Part shown: positions 47,954 through 56,243 of the stretch, piece by piece
Layout of the letters: every line of letters starts with the position of its first letter
How positions within the stretch are numbered: position 1 is the first letter of the stretch
Notes under the pieces: generated by a model
What the model was told of the DNA's origin: nothing
The model's input: only the letters and a program-made list of their open reading frames with translations
The model's database searches: none
Made by a program: the position numbers and the translations under genes
NCBI GenBank assembly: GCA_013177795.1
Contig: JABLXY010000003.1
Coordinates: forward strand, 351,244-415,243
Direction of reading: 5' to 3'
DNA: 64,000 bases
Source of the DNA: Syntrophaceae bacterium
GTDB lineage: Bacteria > Desulfobacterota > Syntrophia > Syntrophales > UBA2192

Positions 47954-48406
47954 CTATCTTTTGTACGTTCCCATCGTTTGCGCCTCGGCCAGGATGTGGC
48001 CCTTCATGGCCTTCAGGAGCTGGTCCTTCGTGATCCCCGGCTTGAGGCCCAGCACGGTGTCCAGGGCGTAGAGCCTGAAGAAGTACCGGTGCGTCCCGCC
48101 CGGGGGACAGGGCCCCCCGTAGCCGATTTTCCGGAAGTCGTTGATCCCCTGCGTGCCCCCGCCGGGAAGCTCCTTCTCGCGGGTGATCCCCTCGGCGAGC
48201 ATCAACGTGGTCGGCGGGATGTCGTAGATCACCCAGTGCACCCAGGTCCCCATGGGGGCATCGGGGTCGTCGCAGATCAGGGCGAAGCTCTTCGTGCCGG
48301 CCGGACCTGCCGTCCACTCCAGGGGCGGCGAGAAATCGGCGCCGTCGCAGGTGTACTTCACCGGGATCATCTCGCCGTTGCCGAACGCGCTGCTCTTGAT
48401 CTCCAT
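47954..48406 (-). CDS. YbhB/YbcL family Raf kinase inhibitor-like protein
   Basis: ATG at 48406 follows AAGGAGGGG and gives 150 residues. The phosphatidylethanolamine-binding-protein fold is clear: IPVKYTCDGADFSPPLEW, the ligand-site DDPDAPMGTWVHWVIYDIPP and GYGGPCPPGGTHRYFFRLYALD. It is cytoplasmic here because no signal peptide is seen. The biological role of bacterial members is not settled. Confidence 0.93.
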   Translation of the reverse strand: MEIKSSAFGNGEMIPVKYTCDGADFSPPLEWTAGPAGTKSFALICDDPDAPMGTWVHWVIYDIPPTTLMLAEGITREKELPGGGTQGINDFRKIGYGGPCPPGGTHRYFFRLYALDTVLGLKPGITKDQLLKAMKGHILAEAQTMGTYKR

Positions 48407-48422
48407 CGCGCTCCCCTCCTTT

Positions 48423-48451
48423 TTGCAGCGGTGTGCGAGTACGGGTATAAT
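48423..48451 (+). promoter_or_regulatory. Promoter upstream of the NTPase gene
   Basis: TTGCAG at 48423-48428 and a perfect TATAAT at 48446-48451 are separated by 17 bp. Transcription would start near 48458. Confidence 0.6.
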
Positions 48452-48505
48452 ATAATTCCTTTGGAAAAAATGAAAACCTTCTTTTGCGCGCCTGTATGGA
48501 CGCCC

Positions 48506-49030
48506 ATGAGGAAGAACCTGCTCATCACCGGGCTGCCCGGGACGGGGAAAACAACATTGATCCGACGGGTCCTCGACCGGCTCCCGACGGGTGTCGCGGC
48601 ATCCGGTTTCTTCACCGCCGAGATCCGCGAGGCGGGCGAGCGGGTCGGGTTCACCGTGAACGCCCTCGACGGGCGGACGGCGACCCTGGCCCACGTGCGG
48701 GCCGGGGGCAGGGCGCGCGTCGGCCGCTACGGCGTCGACGTGGCAGGCTTCGAGGGTCTGGCGCTCCCGCTTCTCGAGCCCGGCAAGGCGGGGCTCTACG
48801 TCATCGACGAGATCGGGAAGATGGAGTGCTTCTCCGCAGCCTTCTGCCGGATGGTCGCGGCCCTGCTCGATTCGGCCTCCCCGGTGCTGGCGACGGTGGC
48901 GCTCAGGGGCGGGGGCTTCATCGCCGGGGTGAAGACCCGTGACGATGTCGCCCTCTTCGAAGTGACCGTGAAAAACCGCGATCGGCTCTGCGACGAAATC
49001 GCCCGCTTGCTGCAGGAGCGGCTGCGCTGA
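48506..49030 (+). CDS. THEP1-type nucleoside-triphosphatase
   Basis: From ATG 48506 the protein has 174 residues and starts RKNLLITGLPGTGKTTLIRR, with the P-loop at once, as in THEP1/DUF265 NTPases. Walker B is LYVIDEIGKMECFS, a family hallmark, and the C-terminal part has ALRGGGFIAGVKTRDDVALFEVT. An in-frame ATG at 48470 with a GGA site just after the promoter would add 12 residues and is possible. These enzymes hydrolyse NTPs; their cellular role is not known. The cheR-like gene follows after 11 bp. Confidence 0.85.
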   Translation: MRKNLLITGLPGTGKTTLIRRVLDRLPTGVAASGFFTAEIREAGERVGFTVNALDGRTATLAHVRAGGRARVGRYGVDVAGFEGLALPLLEPGKAGLYVIDEIGKMECFSAAFCRMVAALLDSASPVLATVALRGGGFIAGVKTRDDVALFEVTVKNRDRLCDEIARLLQERLR

Positions 49031-49041
49031 GGCCGTGCGTC

Positions 49042-49857
49042 ATGGACCCGAGGGATTTTGCCATGCTTCTGGCCCGCTTCTCCCTCTGTGCCGAGGGGTA
49101 CCGCAAGGTTCGCAAGGGCGTGCAGAAGCGCATCATCCGGCATATGCAGAAGCTCGGCTGCCCCTCGATGAGGGCCTATCTGGGGCGGCTCGATGCCGAC
49201 AGGGACGCCGAGGCGGAGGCCCGGCGCCTCATGGATGTATCGATCAGCCGCTTCTTCCGCGACGCGGAAGTGTGGCAGGCGTTGGAAACGGAGATTCTCC
49301 CCCCGCTTCTCGAGAAGCACCCCGACGGACTGCGGGTCTGGTCGGCGGGCTGCGCCCTGGGGCAGGAGGCATACAGCATCCGGTTACTATGGGCTCGACT
49401 GTCGGACGGGGAATCCTCCATGCCGTCTCTCGACCTCCTGGCCACCGATGTCAACGCGGCGTACCTGCAGCGGGCGATCGAGGGGGTCTATCCCGCGAGA
49501 GCCCTGGCGCGCATGCCCGCGGAGGTGCGGGGGCGTTTCTTCCGGCCCGCCGGGAAGAATACCCTTCGCGTGGTCGAAGAACTGCGGGAAGGCATCCGCT
49601 GGCAGGTCCACGATCTGGCGGCCGACCCTCCGCCGGCTCTGGACTTCCACATCGTCTTTCTCCGAAACAACCTCCTCACCTACTACCGGGACGGTATCGT
49701 CAAGGCGGCCCTGCCGGCGATCCTCGACAGCCTCGTGCCGGGCGGGTATCTCGTCATCGGGCGGAAGGAGCGCCTGCCCGGGTTCATCAGGGGATTCGAC
49801 CCGCACCCGGCGGTGCCTTTTCTCCACCGGAAACGGCAGACAGGCGGGTTGGCATGA
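49042..49857 (+). CDS. CheR-type methyltransferase
   Basis: The 271-residue protein has the CheR N-terminal helical domain with the motif SISRFFRDAEVW and a Rossmann methyltransferase core: RVWSAGCALGQEAYSIRLL binds SAM, LLATDVNAAYLQRA follows, and FHIVFLRNNLLTYY replaces the usual CRNVLIYF. CheR methylates glutamates of chemoreceptors. No receptor, CheB, CheA or CheW gene is in the window, so it may be an orphan with another target. It is in a run with the NTPase (11 bp upstream) and the beta-lactamase (46 bp downstream). Confidence 0.88.
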   Translation: MDPRDFAMLLARFSLCAEGYRKVRKGVQKRIIRHMQKLGCPSMRAYLGRLDADRDAEAEARRLMDVSISRFFRDAEVWQALETEILPPLLEKHPDGLRVWSAGCALGQEAYSIRLLWARLSDGESSMPSLDLLATDVNAAYLQRAIEGVYPARALARMPAEVRGRFFRPAGKNTLRVVEELREGIRWQVHDLAADPPPALDFHIVFLRNNLLTYYRDGIVKAALPAILDSLVPGGYLVIGRKERLPGFIRGFDPHPAVPFLHRKRQTGGLA

Positions 49858-49903
49858 CCCTTCCATGTTGGGTCCGCATGCATCATCACAGGGGGAGCCA
49901 TCG

Positions 49904-50935
49904 ATGAGACGCAAACGGATTCTCTTCCTCTCGCTGTCGATCTGGGCCGTTTTCGCGGCATGGCCCGCGTGGGCGGATGAGGCTGCGGGCATTGCGCCCG
50001 GGGCCGTTGCGGGCGAGATCGGACGCATCGAAAAGGCCGCCCGGGCAACGTTGGGTGTATCCGCCGTGCACCTGGATACCGGCCGGAGGGTCGAATACCG
50101 TGCAGACGAGTTCTTCCCCATGGCCAGCACCGTCAAGGTGCCTCTCGCAGCCCGGATCCTCGACATGGCGGACAAAGGCCGGGTCAGTCTCGCGACGGAG
50201 ATTCCGGTGAGGCAGCCGGAGATGGTGCCGGAAGGGCCTCTCGGGGACATCCGGTGGCGTCCGGGACTGTCTTACCCGATCGAAGAACTCCTCGAGGCGA
50301 TGATCACACGGAGCGACAACACCTCCGCCGATGTCCTTTTTCGCGTGGCCGGAGGGCCTCCGGCGGTAGACGCATGGCTCAAGGGCATCGGTATCAAGGA
50401 CATCCGACCCGCCCGTTACATCCGGCAGCTTCTGCGGGATGTCCTGTCGATCCCCGAGCCGACCTCGCCGTCGATGTCTCTGGCGGATCAGTTCCGGAAG
50501 ATGCCGCCCAGGCAGGCGTCGGAGCGCCGGGCGAAGGCGATCCGGGCAAACCCCGGATACGACGCCGACCCCCGGGACCAGGCAACCCCGAACGGGATGC
50601 TCGCGCTCCTTGCCATGATCCGGCAGGCCGACGGGGAGCGCGAGACGGTGCGTGCCGTGCTGGTCCCCATGATGGAAAGGACCGTGACCGGGCCGAAGCG
50701 GATCCGGGGCAGGCTTCCCTCGGGGACGATCGTGGGCAACAAGACGGGGACACTGGCCGGCACGGCAAACGATATGGGGTACATCACCCTCCCGGGAGGG
50801 AAAGGCTGTGTGGCCCTTGTGGTCTTCGTGAAGGGCTCCGAAGCGCCCCCCGAGGTGCGGGAGACGGCGATCGCCGACGTCGCGCGCCTCGTGTACGATT
50901 ACTTCTTGCTTTCGACCCCGGGGCATCAGGACTGA
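49904..50935 (+). CDS. Class A-like serine beta-lactamase/penicillin-recognising hydrolase
   Basis: ATG at 49904 follows GGGGGAG and gives 343 residues with a signal peptide of about 24 residues (cleavage near AWADE). The active-site motifs of the family are present: S75-T-V-K78 (SxxK), S137-D-N139 (SDN) and K280-T-G282 (KTG). The usual ExxLN of the omega loop, with the deacylating Glu166, is not recognisable: its place (about 168-200) is occupied by an Arg-rich stretch and a longer loop. It is longer than typical class A enzymes (about 290). It may therefore be a slow beta-lactamase or a different periplasmic serine hydrolase. Confidence 0.85.
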   Translation: MRRKRILFLSLSIWAVFAAWPAWADEAAGIAPGAVAGEIGRIEKAARATLGVSAVHLDTGRRVEYRADEFFPMASTVKVPLAARILDMADKGRVSLATEIPVRQPEMVPEGPLGDIRWRPGLSYPIEELLEAMITRSDNTSADVLFRVAGGPPAVDAWLKGIGIKDIRPARYIRQLLRDVLSIPEPTSPSMSLADQFRKMPPRQASERRAKAIRANPGYDADPRDQATPNGMLALLAMIRQADGERETVRAVLVPMMERTVTGPKRIRGRLPSGTIVGNKTGTLAGTANDMGYITLPGGKGCVALVVFVKGSEAPPEVRETAIADVARLVYDYFLLSTPGHQD

Positions 50936-51080
50936 ATCGCAGACATGGGAGGGGAGGGCACGGCTGTGGCAGCACGTCGGGGTTGCAGCGGGGACTCGAC
51001 CGTTGTAAGGAATGGAAAAGCCGCCTGAGGGGACTCGTTTGGGGCCTTTCAACCCGGTGCCGAGTCAGGGGAGGTGAGAG

Positions 51081-51965
51081 ATGCAGCAGAGGAAGTTCCT
51101 CGTCGTTTTGCTGATGGTTTCGATCCCTCTTTTTGCGGGTTTTTCGGCCACATCGAAGCCCAATGTCAGCGTCATCGATCCGGGCTACGATCCCGATCCC
51201 AAATCTGCAAACGAGTATTTCGTCAAAGCCAAGGGCATCCTGGGAGAACTGGGCAGGGTGAACCCCGTCCTGGCCACGGAACTCGGGCGGCTGCCCGAAA
51301 TCCGGGCCTGCGACGCGGCGGTGATCGAGACCCTGCAGAGGATCGCCCGGCTGCAAGCCGAGAAACCCGAGGAATTCCAGAAGGCCCTGGAACAGATGCT
51401 CACCGTCGGGCTTCCCGAGTACCGCCGCTACAACACACCCCTTCAGGCTTACTTCTGGCTGGTCGAGGACGGGAAAATGAAATCCGCGAAACGGATCCTG
51501 GACGAGTACGATCTGCTCGACCTGCTGCGCTCTGCCTGGGTGAGAGACGACACGGTCGGGCAGTCCGGGAACCCGGCGGTCGCAGAGAAACACAGGAAGC
51601 GCTGGGGGGATTTCGACACGGTCATCGACCGGCTGAATGCCCCGGAACTGGTCGATTTTTACGAGAAGCGGTATTTCAAATACGGCTTCAACCGAAGCAA
51701 GGATGAATCGGATTCATACTCCATCTTCATGCGCAAGGGAGGAAACTGCGTCGATTACGCCAATTTCACCTATCGCTGCCTGAGTTGGGCGGGCTACCAC
51801 TCTTGGAAAGAGAAGGTACCCGGACACCTGACGGTCATCCTCAAGGCTCCCGACGGGAAGTACTACGCCCTGGATAACGCACGGAGGATCAACAGGAAGC
51901 CGATCGGCCTGGCCGGGCCGTTCGACGAGGTGCGGGAATTGATGCTGAAGCTGGGTTACTACTGA
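51081..51965 (+). CDS. Secreted transglutaminase-like cysteine protein
   Basis: ATG at 51081, behind GGGGAGG, gives 294 residues with a signal peptide of about 22 residues. The C-terminal third has a possible transglutaminase/papain-like triad: Cys223 in GGNCVDYANF, His249 in PGHLTVIL and Asp265 in YALDN, at normal spacing. The N-terminal part is helical (about 40-200) with no recognised domain. A protease, transglutaminase or peptidoglycan-modifying role is possible; the fold call is inference. Confidence 0.65.
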   Translation: MQQRKFLVVLLMVSIPLFAGFSATSKPNVSVIDPGYDPDPKSANEYFVKAKGILGELGRVNPVLATELGRLPEIRACDAAVIETLQRIARLQAEKPEEFQKALEQMLTVGLPEYRRYNTPLQAYFWLVEDGKMKSAKRILDEYDLLDLLRSAWVRDDTVGQSGNPAVAEKHRKRWGDFDTVIDRLNAPELVDFYEKRYFKYGFNRSKDESDSYSIFMRKGGNCVDYANFTYRCLSWAGYHSWKEKVPGHLTVILKAPDGKYYALDNARRINRKPIGLAGPFDEVRELMLKLGYY

Positions 51966-52006
51966 TCCGGGTGCCGGCCCCGGATGAACGCTGTGACCCG
52001 CTCCGA

Positions 52007-53284
52007 TCACGGCTGAAAGAGGAACCGCTCGGGATTGACGGAACAGAACAGGGCCTTTTCCCCGTCGGTCAGGTGCGTCGTGCCGCCGAAGGTCCGGAGG
52101 TAGTCGTTGTAGGAATCGACGTCGAGGAGGTTGATCGGGAAATCGGAGCCGAAGAGGATCCGGCTGCGGACTTTCTCCGCGTGGGGGCTTTGGTCGATCA
52201 GGGACCGGAGCCGCCCGTAGTACCGGTTCCCGGGGCAGTTTGCGAAATCGGCATAGACGCCGTCCCAGCGGGCGATGTAGTCGAGAATCTGCTTTTCCCA
52301 CCGTCCGTCGGGGAAGAGGTGGAGGACATAGCGCTTCCCGAGATGGGCGAAGTTGATCTTCAGGCTGTAGGCCTCGAGCACCTGCTCCCAGCGCTCCGGT
52401 GCGGTGTACAGCTCGAGCTGCCGCTTCCGGACGGTTTGAAACCCGCTGTCGCTGCAGTGCACGGTGATCGGGATCCTCCGGGCCTCGCAGAACCGGTAGA
52501 GCCGCTCGACCTTCCTGCGCTCGTCTCCCGCGTCGGGCCAGGGGTCGAACCCCAGCGGGGGGTAGAGCTTGATCCCCGCGAAGAAATGGCTCCGGTCGCC
52601 CCCCTCGTCGATGTTGGCGTCGAAACGGCCCATCCGGGAGAGGAACGATTCCCGGTCCCCCCGGTAATTCCCGAAATACTTCTGCAGCAGGTCGTCCACC
52701 TCGGCCAAGCTGTAATTGGCCGTGTTGATGCCGAGAAAGGGGTAGATCTCGAAGAGGGCCGGTGTCCGGCGCGGGATGACGGCGTACCGCGTCTCCCCGG
52801 ACAGCGGGTCACGGATGAGCTCCGTCTCCAGGTATCCCCGGATGCCGTTGAACACGTCGACGACCTGCTCGGCGATCGGCTTGCGGGCCGCGATGTTGTA
52901 GAAGGCCTCGCCCGACACCTCCCGCTCGAGCTGCTTGTAGCCGAAGTCCATGATCAGCGGCGTCAGCACCAGCCTGTCGTAGGCCCCGGTGCCCCCGTGG
53001 AGGCGCAGGGCCCCGTCCGCCGGGCTCCAGAGGTCCTTGCGCAGAAAATACTCGGTGATCAGGAAGAAGGAGGCGATGTCGTTTTCCATGAGCGACAGCA
53101 GGTTCAGCGAGCCCTGGAAGAGTAGCTTTCTGAACCTGGGGGAAAGGGGGACGAGCAGCTGGAGGTAGAGCAGCAGCACGAAGAACTTGACCCGGTTGAT
53201 CCGCTTCAGGAAGGCGGCGAAATTCGGGTGGCTCAGGTTCATCGCGTGGCAGTGGATGTCGTAGAAGCGGCGGGTGTCTTCCAT
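52007..53284 (-). CDS. Amidohydrolase-family metal-dependent hydrolase
   Basis: ATG at 53284, behind GGGGG, gives 425 residues. Metal-binding motifs of the TIM-barrel amidohydrolases are in order: YDIHCHAMN near the start, GIKLYPPLGF, ITVHCSDSG, INFAHLGKRY and ILFGSDFPINLL. The catalytic lysine in GIKLYPP and terminal GSD are typical of the ACMSD/PTE-like decarboxylase and hydrolase branch. An inserted helical region (about 25-100, with FFVLLLYLQLLVPLS) is unusual and could be membrane-associated. The substrate is unknown. Confidence 0.82.
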   Translation of the reverse strand: MEDTRRFYDIHCHAMNLSHPNFAAFLKRINRVKFFVLLLYLQLLVPLSPRFRKLLFQGSLNLLSLMENDIASFFLITEYFLRKDLWSPADGALRLHGGTGAYDRLVLTPLIMDFGYKQLEREVSGEAFYNIAARKPIAEQVVDVFNGIRGYLETELIRDPLSGETRYAVIPRRTPALFEIYPFLGINTANYSLAEVDDLLQKYFGNYRGDRESFLSRMGRFDANIDEGGDRSHFFAGIKLYPPLGFDPWPDAGDERRKVERLYRFCEARRIPITVHCSDSGFQTVRKRQLELYTAPERWEQVLEAYSLKINFAHLGKRYVLHLFPDGRWEKQILDYIARWDGVYADFANCPGNRYYGRLRSLIDQSPHAEKVRSRILFGSDFPINLLDVDSYNDYLRTFGGTTHLTDGEKALFCSVNPERFLFQP

Positions 53285-53344
53285 GGCGTTCCCCCTTTCT
53301 TCACGGGGAATCCGGGGCGGATGCAAACAGGGCCCGGAGGCGTG

Positions 53345-53989
53345 CTACGCCTGGCCGGGGACGACGTAGAGAAGGACGGCGACGTAGTGGCACGCGCTGC
53401 CGCCGAGAACGAAGAAGTGCCAGATGGCGTGGTTGTAGGGGAGCCTCTTGAAAAGGTAGAACAGGGCGCCCACGGTGTAGACGATGCCCCCGGCCAGCAG
53501 CCAGGTGAACCCCCCGTCGGGCAGGGCTTCCAGGAGGGGCTTCACGGCGAAGACAATGAGCCACCCCATCAGGAGGTAGCCGACGGCGGACAGGACCTTG
53601 AACCGCTGCGCGAAGAGCAGCTGGAAGACGATCCCCGCGGCGGCCAGGACCCAGACGAGGCCGAACAGCGTCCACCCCCAGCTCCCCTGCAGCGTCACGA
53701 GCGTGAAGGGCGTGTAGGTGCCCGCGATGAGCAGGTAGATGCACGAACGGTCCACGATCCGGAATGCTTGCTTGAGCCGCGGCGAGCGGACGGAGTGGTA
53801 GAGGGTAGAGGCCGTGTAGAGAAGCACCAGTGTCGCCCCGTAGATGCTGCAGCTCACGATGTGCAGCACGGTGCCGTGCAGGCAGGCCAAGGTCACCAGC
53901 GCGCCGAGCCCCGCGGCGCTCAGGAGGGCGCCCGTGCCGTGGGTGAGGCTGTTCACCAGCTCTTCGATCTGGATGCGTTGATCGCGCAT
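53345..53989 (-). CDS. Hemolysin III family (YqfA/PAQR-like) membrane protein
   Basis: ATG at 53989 follows CCGGAGA and gives 214 residues with seven membrane segments. The PAQR-type signature residues are present: EELVNSLTHGTGALLS, STLYHS, DRSCIYLLIAGTYTPF and HAIWHFFVLGGSACHYVAV. The His and Asp residues are those thought to bind zinc. Despite the name, most bacterial members are not haemolysins. Confidence 0.93.
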   Translation of the reverse strand: MRDQRIQIEELVNSLTHGTGALLSAAGLGALVTLACLHGTVLHIVSCSIYGATLVLLYTASTLYHSVRSPRLKQAFRIVDRSCIYLLIAGTYTPFTLVTLQGSWGWTLFGLVWVLAAAGIVFQLLFAQRFKVLSAVGYLLMGWLIVFAVKPLLEALPDGGFTWLLAGGIVYTVGALFYLFKRLPYNHAIWHFFVLGGSACHYVAVLLYVVPGQA

Positions 53990-54073
53990 AATCTCCGGCT
54001 GCCCCGCCGCCGGCCCCGCCCGTTGCCTGCGGTGCGAAGCCGAAAAAGGGGCTTTACTTATCGCGTGGTGCGT

Positions 54074-54190
54074 TATATACAACGCCCAAACGGGAACCTC
54101 AAGAGATTTTGAGGGTCCAACCGGGACGAACAGCGATTTTTGTGGCGCAGGGACAACCACCGGGCTCCGCAGAGGCCGGTGGTTTTTTTT
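54074..54190 (+). ncRNA. Candidate leader RNA or small RNA ahead of the FKBP gene, with intrinsic terminator
   Basis: A TATATA at 54074-54079 (with TTTACT at 54053-54058, short 15-bp spacing) could start a transcript near 54086. It would fold into a small hairpin (54097-54112, CCTCAA/TTGAGG) and a strong intrinsic terminator. The terminator pairs AACCACCGG (54155-54163) with CCGGTGGTT (54175-54183), followed by eight T residues, and stops 31 bp before the FKBP start. No coding gene ends here on this strand. It does not match a riboswitch class that I can recall. Confidence 0.35.
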
Positions 54191-54220
54191 CGACAACCGG
54201 AACGAGCAGGAGGCGAAACG

Positions 54221-54670
54221 ATGAGAAGAGCCATCCAGTCGGGCGACACGGTCAGCGTGCATTACACCGGGAAACTCGAGAACGGCGAAATCTTTGACTC
54301 CTCGTCGGGGAGGCGGCCCATGACGTTCACCGTCGGCACCGGGCAGATCATCCGGGGCTTTGACGAGGCGGTGCTCGGCATGGCCGTGGGGGACCGGAAA
54401 ACCGTCACGATCGCGCCGGAGATGGCCTACGGCCCCCGGCAGACGGAGCTGATCGTCGACATCCCGAGAAACACGGTTCCCGAGGGCATGGAACTGGAGA
54501 AGGGGATGATGATCGAACTGGTCGACCCGCAGGGCAACCGGATCCCGGCGGAGGTCTTCGAGATCCTCGACGAGGTGGTCAAGATGGACCTCAACCACTT
54601 CCTGGCCGGGAAGACCCTCGTCTTCGACATCGAGATCGTGGCGGCGGGCCCGTCGCAGGACCCGGGCTGA
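54221..54670 (+). CDS. FKBP-type peptidyl-prolyl isomerase (SlyD-like)
   Basis: ATG at 54221 follows GCAGGAGG and gives 149 residues. The FKBP core is VHYTGKLENGEIFDSS, GTGQIIRGFDEAVLGMAVGDRKTVTI and APEMAYG. The SlyD-type insert-in-flap domain and the MDLNHFLAGKTLVFDIEIV C-terminal part are present. The His-rich nickel tail of E. coli SlyD is absent. It is a cytoplasmic folding helper for slow proline peptide bonds. Confidence 0.94.
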   Translation: MRRAIQSGDTVSVHYTGKLENGEIFDSSSGRRPMTFTVGTGQIIRGFDEAVLGMAVGDRKTVTIAPEMAYGPRQTELIVDIPRNTVPEGMELEKGMMIELVDPQGNRIPAEVFEILDEVVKMDLNHFLAGKTLVFDIEIVAAGPSQDPG

Positions 54671-54720
54671 CGGGAAGGCGCCGGGCGAAGGCCCGAGGAA
54701 CCCATGGCGGAAGGACGACG

Positions 54721-54882
54721 ATGAAATTCCTGGAAAAGCTTTTCAGCACGGAGAAAGGCCCCAAGAAGAAGGTGCAGGCGGGGCGAAACGACGCCTGCCC
54801 CTGCGGGAGCGGCAAGAAGTACAAGCGCTGCTGCCTTGAGGGCGACGAGAAGAAGCGAAGGAAGCAGATGGGGCTGGGTTGA
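54721..54882 (+). CDS. SEC-C motif small zinc-binding protein
   Basis: ATG at 54721, behind GGAAGGA, encodes 53 residues. The SEC-C motif is complete: GRNDACPCGSGKKYKRCC. A short basic helix follows. SEC-C zinc knuckles are otherwise found at the C-terminus of SecA. Stand-alone versions are common and their role is unknown. The gene follows the FKBP gene by 50 bp and is probably co-transcribed with it. Confidence 0.85.
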   Translation: MKFLEKLFSTEKGPKKKVQAGRNDACPCGSGKKYKRCCLEGDEKKRRKQMGLG

Positions 54883-54898
54883 GGCAGGCGACGGCCCC

Positions 54899-56242
54899 TC
54901 AGCCCTCCGCCGTTTCCGCGTAGAGGTCGTAGAGCTCGGCCGCCGTGACACGGCAGCGGACGATTGCGCCCGGGCTGAGCCCCGCGCCCCGCACGTAGGT
55001 GATCCCGTCGATCTCGGGGGCCTGGAAGCGCGTCCGGCCCCGCCAGGGGAAATCCTCGCGCTCCGTCCTGCCCTCGATGAGCACGTCCTCCAGCGCCCCG
55101 ATGCGGGCGAGGCCGATCTCGTCGGCAATCGCCGCCTGCGCCTCCAGCACGAGGCCCTGGCGCCTCCGCTTCTCCCGCTCCGGCACCTGCCCCGGCAGCC
55201 GTTCCGCCGCCGTGCCCTCTTCGGGCGAGTACGCAAAGACCCCCAGGCTCTCGAAGCGGGCCTCCTCCACGAACCCCAGCAGCCGCTCGAAGGCGTCCTC
55301 CGTCTCGCCGGGATACCCGACGATGAGCGAAGTGCGCAGGGCGATGCCCGGGACGGCCCGGCGGATCTCGTCGATCTTCTTCCGGAGGAAGGCCGAGGTG
55401 CCCTTGCGGTTCATCGCCTTGAGGATTCCGTCGTCGATGTGCTGCACCGGGATGTCGAGATACCGGCAGACCTTCTCCTCCGCGGCCATCGTGGCGAGAA
55501 GCTCGGCCGTGATGTTCCTCGGGTAGGCGTAGAGGATCCGGATCCAGCGCGGCCCTTCGATCGCGCAGAGCCGCTTGAGAAGGCCGTTGAGCGTGGGACG
55601 CCCCCGGAGGTCACGTCCCCAGGCCGTCGTGTCCTGGGCGATGAGGACGATTTCGCGCGTCCCCCCGGCGGCGAGCCGCTCGGCCTCGGCGACGATGTCG
55701 TCCATGGGGCGGCTCCGGAACGGCCCCCGAATGGCGGGGATGACGCAGTAGGCACAGCGGTTCGAGCACCCCTCGGCGATCTTGAGGTAGCTGTAGAAGG
55801 CCGTGGAGACCCTGCGCGGGACGGAGGCGTCCATGAGATACAGGGGACTGCCCACGTGCACGGCGGGGGGGCGCCGGGGGCCGTCGCCCAGGCGCTCGAG
55901 GTGCGCGGCGATCCCCGGGAAATCCCCCGTGCCGAGAAAGAGGTCCACCTCGGGAAGCTCGCGGGCCAGCTCGGCGCCGTAGCGCTGCGGCAGGCATCCC
56001 GCGACGACGAGCCTGCGGCAGCGGCCTTTCTTCTTCCAGGCCGCCATCCGGAGGATCTCCTCGACGGACTCCTCCTTCGCGGGGAGGATGAAGGAGCAGG
56101 TGTTGACGACGATGGCTGCGGCCCGGTCGGGCCTGTCGGTGACGCTCCACCCGGCTCGGGACAGCAGGGCGGACATGACCTCGCTGTCCACGAGGTTCTT
56201 CGGGCATCCGAGGCTCAGGATGTAGACGCTTTTTTCGCTCAC
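54899..56242 (-). CDS. rimO: Ribosomal protein S12 methylthiotransferase RimO
   Basis: A GTG start at 56242 overlaps the ftsK stop region by design (1 bp gap) and gives 447 residues. The three domains are visible: an N-terminal UPF0004 domain beginning SLGCPKNLVDSEVM with three cluster cysteines, the radical SAM motif CSNRCAYC in GCSNRCAYCVIPAIRG, and a C-terminal TRAM domain. RimO adds a methylthio group to Asp89 of ribosomal protein S12. SLGCPKNLVDSE separates RimO from the related tRNA enzyme MiaB. Confidence 0.97.
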   Translation of the reverse strand: MSEKSVYILSLGCPKNLVDSEVMSALLSRAGWSVTDRPDRAAAIVVNTCSFILPAKEESVEEILRMAAWKKKGRCRRLVVAGCLPQRYGAELARELPEVDLFLGTGDFPGIAAHLERLGDGPRRPPAVHVGSPLYLMDASVPRRVSTAFYSYLKIAEGCSNRCAYCVIPAIRGPFRSRPMDDIVAEAERLAAGGTREIVLIAQDTTAWGRDLRGRPTLNGLLKRLCAIEGPRWIRILYAYPRNITAELLATMAAEEKVCRYLDIPVQHIDDGILKAMNRKGTSAFLRKKIDEIRRAVPGIALRTSLIVGYPGETEDAFERLLGFVEEARFESLGVFAYSPEEGTAAERLPGQVPEREKRRRQGLVLEAQAAIADEIGLARIGALEDVLIEGRTEREDFPWRGRTRFQAPEIDGITYVRGAGLSPGAIVRCRVTAAELYDLYAETAEG

Positions 56243-56243
56243 C

